This document shows positions 61,437 through 64,000 of a DNA stretch of 64,000 nucleotides, piece after piece (position 1 is the first letter of the stretch; every line of letters starts with the position of its first letter). The notes under the pieces are model-generated. The model worked only from the letters and a program-made list of their open reading frames with translations, was not told the origin of the DNA and ran no database searches. This DNA comes from MED-G105 sp038522945 (GTDB taxonomy: Bacteria > Pseudomonadota > Alphaproteobacteria > Caulobacterales > Parvularculaceae): positions 1 through 64,000 of the forward strand of contig JBCBJV010000012.1 in the NCBI GenBank assembly GCA_038522945.1. Direction: 5' to 3'. A program made the position numbers and the translations under genes.

Positions 61437-62299
61437 GTCGTAGGCGGCTTTTCCGAAGCCAAGGCGAGAGCTTGCTGATACGCTGTCTTTTTGGGGACAT
61501 TAAGTTCTTTCGCCGCCGCTTTCGCGGCATCGTTCACAGACATCGTCTCCAGGGCGACTTGTAAGAACAGATCGAGATCGGCTTGAGTGGGTGAGGCATC
61601 CGCTTTGCCTTCGAGCAGGACGACAATTTCACCTTTTGCGGGGGAATTTGAAAATTCAGCTAAAGCTGTTCCCGCGGTGCCACGCACAATCTCCTCGTGC
61701 AGTTTAGTCAATTCCCGCGCGACCACAGTTGTCCGGTCGGGGTATTGTTCTGCCAGCATAGAAAGCGTGGCGGTGAGGCGTGTGCTGGTCTCAAAGAAAA
61801 TTGAGGTTTCCGACCGCTCTGCAGCCTTTTTGAGGAACTTTTCCCGTTGTGCCGGTTTGGCCGGGCAAAAGCCCAGAAACGCGAACTGGTCCGTTGGCAA
61901 TCCCGAGATAGAAAGGGCCGCAATCGTTGCGCTCGGGCCTGGGACAGCAAAAATATCGATCCCCTCGGCGGCAGCGTCTTGGACGAGTTTGAATCCAGGG
62001 TCTGAAATAAGCGGCGTACCGGCGTCGGAAACGAGACAAAATGTGTCTCCTGCCTTCAACCTTTCCAAAATTTCAGGCCTTACCTTTTCCCCATTGTGGT
62101 CATGGTAAGGGCGTCTTGGCGTTGAAATTGAGTAGGCGGCACAGAGTTTTGCTGTCTGACGCGTATCTTCGCAAAGGATGATGTCGGCGCATTTCATGAC
62201 GTCGACCGCGCGGTAAGTGATGTCACGCAAATTGCCGATCGGTGTGGCAGTAATATAGAGGCCGGGTCGAAGTGGGTTAGAAGTATGGGGTGTCGTCAT
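61433..62299 (-). CDS. rsmI: 16S rRNA 2'-O-ribose C1402 methyltransferase RsmI
   Basis: A 288-residue tetrapyrrole-methylase-fold enzyme. GLYITATPIGNLRDITYRA, ILCEDTRQTAKLC, FCLVSDAGTPLISDPGF and TVVARELTKLHEEIVRGT are the RsmI signatures. It methylates the ribose of C1402 in 16S rRNA. ATG 62299 is chosen because the motif begins 14 residues on. Divergent from the LpoA-like gene. Confidence 0.93.
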   Translation of the reverse strand: MTTPHTSNPLRPGLYITATPIGNLRDITYRAVDVMKCADIILCEDTRQTAKLCAAYSISTPRRPYHDHNGEKVRPEILERLKAGDTFCLVSDAGTPLISDPGFKLVQDAAAEGIDIFAVPGPSATIAALSISGLPTDQFAFLGFCPAKPAQREKFLKKAAERSETSIFFETSTRLTATLSMLAEQYPDRTTVVARELTKLHEEIVRGTAGTALAEFSNSPAKGEIVVLLEGKADASPTQADLDLFLQVALETMSVNDAAKAAAKELNVPKKTAYQQALALASEKPPTT

Positions 62300-62422
62300 C
62301 GCCGGCGCATCGTTTGGTGCCACTAATTGAAGAGTTCTTGATCGTATTGTTCCCGTCGGCAACAAGCCATATCATCAAGCAAATAGATTACTAGCAGAGC
62401 ACGTCTGAGGGACCTCATTGTT

Positions 62423-63772
62423 ATGCGTCATTCCGCTGTTTCAGCCAGCATTTTTGCGCTGGTTTTGTTTTTGGTCGCCGGGTGTTCTTCTGGACCCTCA
62501 ACAGGGCCGGGGCCTATTGTCGTTGCGCCAAGCGAACGGGACTCCCCGCGAGACCAGGATTTTGAAGATGATCGTTATGACCGCGATGTTTTTGAGCGTC
62601 CAGACGAAGATGCGTTCGTAACGCCGCTGCATTTGCGGGGCGATGATCCAGTTCGGGTCGCCTTGCTGCTGCCATTTAGTGCCCCTGGCGATAACGCCAA
62701 GCGGGTTGCATCAGCGATGTTCGACGCAGCTCAGTTGGCAGCATTTGAAGCAGGCAATGATCGCTTTTTGCTGATCCCAAAAGACACACGCGGTACGCCT
62801 GATGGGGCCGTAGCGGCCGCCCGGTCAGCTCTCAATGAAGGCGCTGAACTTATCCTCGGGCCTCTGTTCGCTGAATCAGTTGAGGCTGTAGCGGACATTG
62901 CTCGATCTGCAGAGACGCCCGTGATTGCCTTTTCCTCTGATAATCGTTCTGCAGGAAACGGGATTTACCTTCTGAGTTTTCCGCCCGAAATCGAGGTGAA
63001 GCGGGTGACCGACTTTGCCGCGTCGACGGGAATTACCCGATTTGGCCTCCTTGCGCCGGCCAATGCCTATGGGGAGAGGGTCTCAACAGCTTTCTCCGAC
63101 AACGTAACAAACATTGGCGGCGTGGTTGTCCATGAAGAGCGATATGAGCAAAATCCGGATGCAATGCTCGCGCCCGCCAAACGACTTGCTCAGTACTCAA
63201 GGGAAGTTATTCCCGTTGAACTTCGTCATGGGTACAAAGAGAATGACGAGAGTAATCAATACACAGACGATAGCGGTTTTATGCGCGGATATCAGGCCGT
63301 CATGATGCCGGAACAGGGGACCTTATTGCGCGCACTGGCGCCGCTCCTGCCTTACTACAACGTCAACATCAATCAGGTGAAGCTGCTGGGAGTTTCTGCA
63401 TGGAACAATCCGCGCCTTGCTCGTGAACCAGCGCTGCGCGGTGGATGGTTCGCTGCCCCTGATCCGGATGTAAGTAACGGGTTCAAAGAACGCTACGCGG
63501 CGGCGTTCGGTCAAACACCGCCGCGTCTCGCCTCGCTTAGCTATGATGCCTCTCTATTGGCTGCTCGCCTCGGCCAGCAGGGACGGACGCGGACGCGCTT
63601 CAGCGATCGCGCTATTTCAAATCCCAACGGATATTTCGGCGCAGACGGATTATTCCGTTTGCGAGAAGACGGGACGATCGAGCGGGGGCTGGCTGTCCTT
63701 GAAATTCAACCAGGCGGCGCTGTTGTTGTTGATCCTGCACCAAAATCCTTCAACCAGTTCGACGGCTTTTAG
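62423..63772 (+). CDS. lpoA: LpoA/YraM-like lipoprotein (penicillin-binding protein activator)
   Basis: A 449-residue protein. Lipobox at the start (FLVAGC, Cys near residue 22), then an acidic linker and a type-1 periplasmic-binding fold (VALLLPFSAPGDNAKRVASAMFDAAQLAA). It corresponds to the C-terminal domain of LpoA with a much shorter N-terminal part, as is usual in alphaproteobacteria. LpoA activates the PBP1A peptidoglycan polymerase from the outer membrane. Partner rsmI lies divergently, as in many genomes. Confidence 0.85.
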   Translation: MRHSAVSASIFALVLFLVAGCSSGPSTGPGPIVVAPSERDSPRDQDFEDDRYDRDVFERPDEDAFVTPLHLRGDDPVRVALLLPFSAPGDNAKRVASAMFDAAQLAAFEAGNDRFLLIPKDTRGTPDGAVAAARSALNEGAELILGPLFAESVEAVADIARSAETPVIAFSSDNRSAGNGIYLLSFPPEIEVKRVTDFAASTGITRFGLLAPANAYGERVSTAFSDNVTNIGGVVVHEERYEQNPDAMLAPAKRLAQYSREVIPVELRHGYKENDESNQYTDDSGFMRGYQAVMMPEQGTLLRALAPLLPYYNVNINQVKLLGVSAWNNPRLAREPALRGGWFAAPDPDVSNGFKERYAAAFGQTPPRLASLSYDASLLAARLGQQGRTRTRFSDRAISNPNGYFGADGLFRLREDGTIERGLAVLEIQPGGAVVVDPAPKSFNQFDGF

Positions 63773-63786
63773 GGACCTAACCGCAA

Positions 63787-64000
63787 GTGGCGAAGACATA
63801 TGAACGGCTCGACGAACGCTTGTGCGATTTCATCAGGGCCCAGAAAATGTTCTTCGTTGCGAGTGCGCCTCTTTCTGAAGATGGCCATGTGAATCTCTCT
63901 CCCAAGGGCTATGACAGTCTGAGGATCTTGGATGAAAAGACGGTCGCCTGGATTGATCTCGGCGGGTCCGGGATAGAAACGCAGGCCCATGTGCAGGAAA
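63787..64000 (+). CDS. Pyridoxamine-5'-phosphate-oxidase-family protein (partial)
   Basis: The first 71 residues of a protein cut by the window edge. GTG 63787 starts AKTYERLDERLCDFIRAQ, then MFFVASAPLSEDGHVNLSPKGYDSLRIL and the VAWIDLGGSGIETQAH segment match the FMN-binding pyridoxamine-phosphate-oxidase-like family. Starts 14 bp after the LpoA-like stop. Confidence 0.8.
   Translation, partial: MAKTYERLDERLCDFIRAQKMFFVASAPLSEDGHVNLSPKGYDSLRILDEKTVAWIDLGGSGIETQAHVQE

Noticed and set aside
1..64000. CRISPR arrays, rRNA genes, phage structural genes, toxin-antitoxin pairs
   Set aside because: I looked for regularly spaced repeats, rRNA motifs, capsid/tail families and small paired toxin-antitoxin genes and saw none.

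Overview
The window looks like a chromosomal stretch of a flagellated alphaproteobacterium, probably of the Hyphomonadales/Parvularculaceae-Caulobacterales type. This rests on an flbT gene (a family known almost only from Alphaproteobacteria), on the rsmI-yraN-BON-gshB run, on the mtaB/ftsY/yciB neighbourhood, on lolA with xth and on lptF-lptG. GC content is moderately high throughout. Species assignment is inference.

Two halves are visible. Positions 1 to about 38,075 form an accessory half. At its right edge a tyrosine integrase (36556-37950) sits directly against the 3' end of a tRNA-Gly(GCC) gene (38076-38150), the classic end of an integrative element. It also holds an ArdA-type antirestriction gene, three decayed IS3-family insertions, a truncated serine hydrolase, and many regulator-plus-operon cassettes. 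From left to right: a TetR-controlled MMPL transporter / LolA-like protein / outer-membrane beta-barrel operon (0.4-5.6 kb); DUF2461 and YdeI genes; a LysR/SDR/azoreductase group; an IS407-type remnant; a GH29 fucosidase whose Tat signal is out of frame; a TetR-controlled operon with three SRPBCC-type proteins, a MAPEG protein, an epoxide-hydrolase-like enzyme, an exported methyltransferase-like protein and an isochorismatase-like protein (13.3-18.5 kb); ardA behind a long inverted repeat; an HxlR/reductase/hydrolase cassette; DUF5996; a nest of IS3 elements (22.9-25.0 kb); two exported hydrolases with an Lrp regulator; an SDR; and an enoyl-CoA hydratase/DoxX/NTF2 operon divergent from a tandem-domain HxlR regulator with a perfect 19-bp inverted repeat between them.

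From 38.1 kb to 64 kb the content is core: prolyl-tRNA editing, a CnoX-like thioredoxin, a LON-domain protein, a Trm112-like protein, lolA, xth, a class V aminotransferase, an RNA methyltransferase, MarR, Nudix, yciB, ftsY, a histone H1-like protein, mtaB, flbT, lptG and lptF, a glycolipid-type glycosyltransferase group, gshB, a BON lipoprotein, yraN, rsmI and an LpoA-like lipoprotein. Between lolA and the next gene lies a strongly folded 140-nt candidate small RNA with C-rich loops and a perfect terminator. A 58-residue DUF2256 gene sits between the Trm112-like gene and lolA.

The most unusual items are the candidate sRNA (42163-42303), the hairpin upstream of ardA, the three-SRPBCC operon with its matched operator sites, the 19-bp palindrome of the tandem HxlR regulator, the broken Tat signal of the fucosidase, and a MarR regulator with a histone-like basic tail. 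No search or computation was run; family names come from motif recognition.
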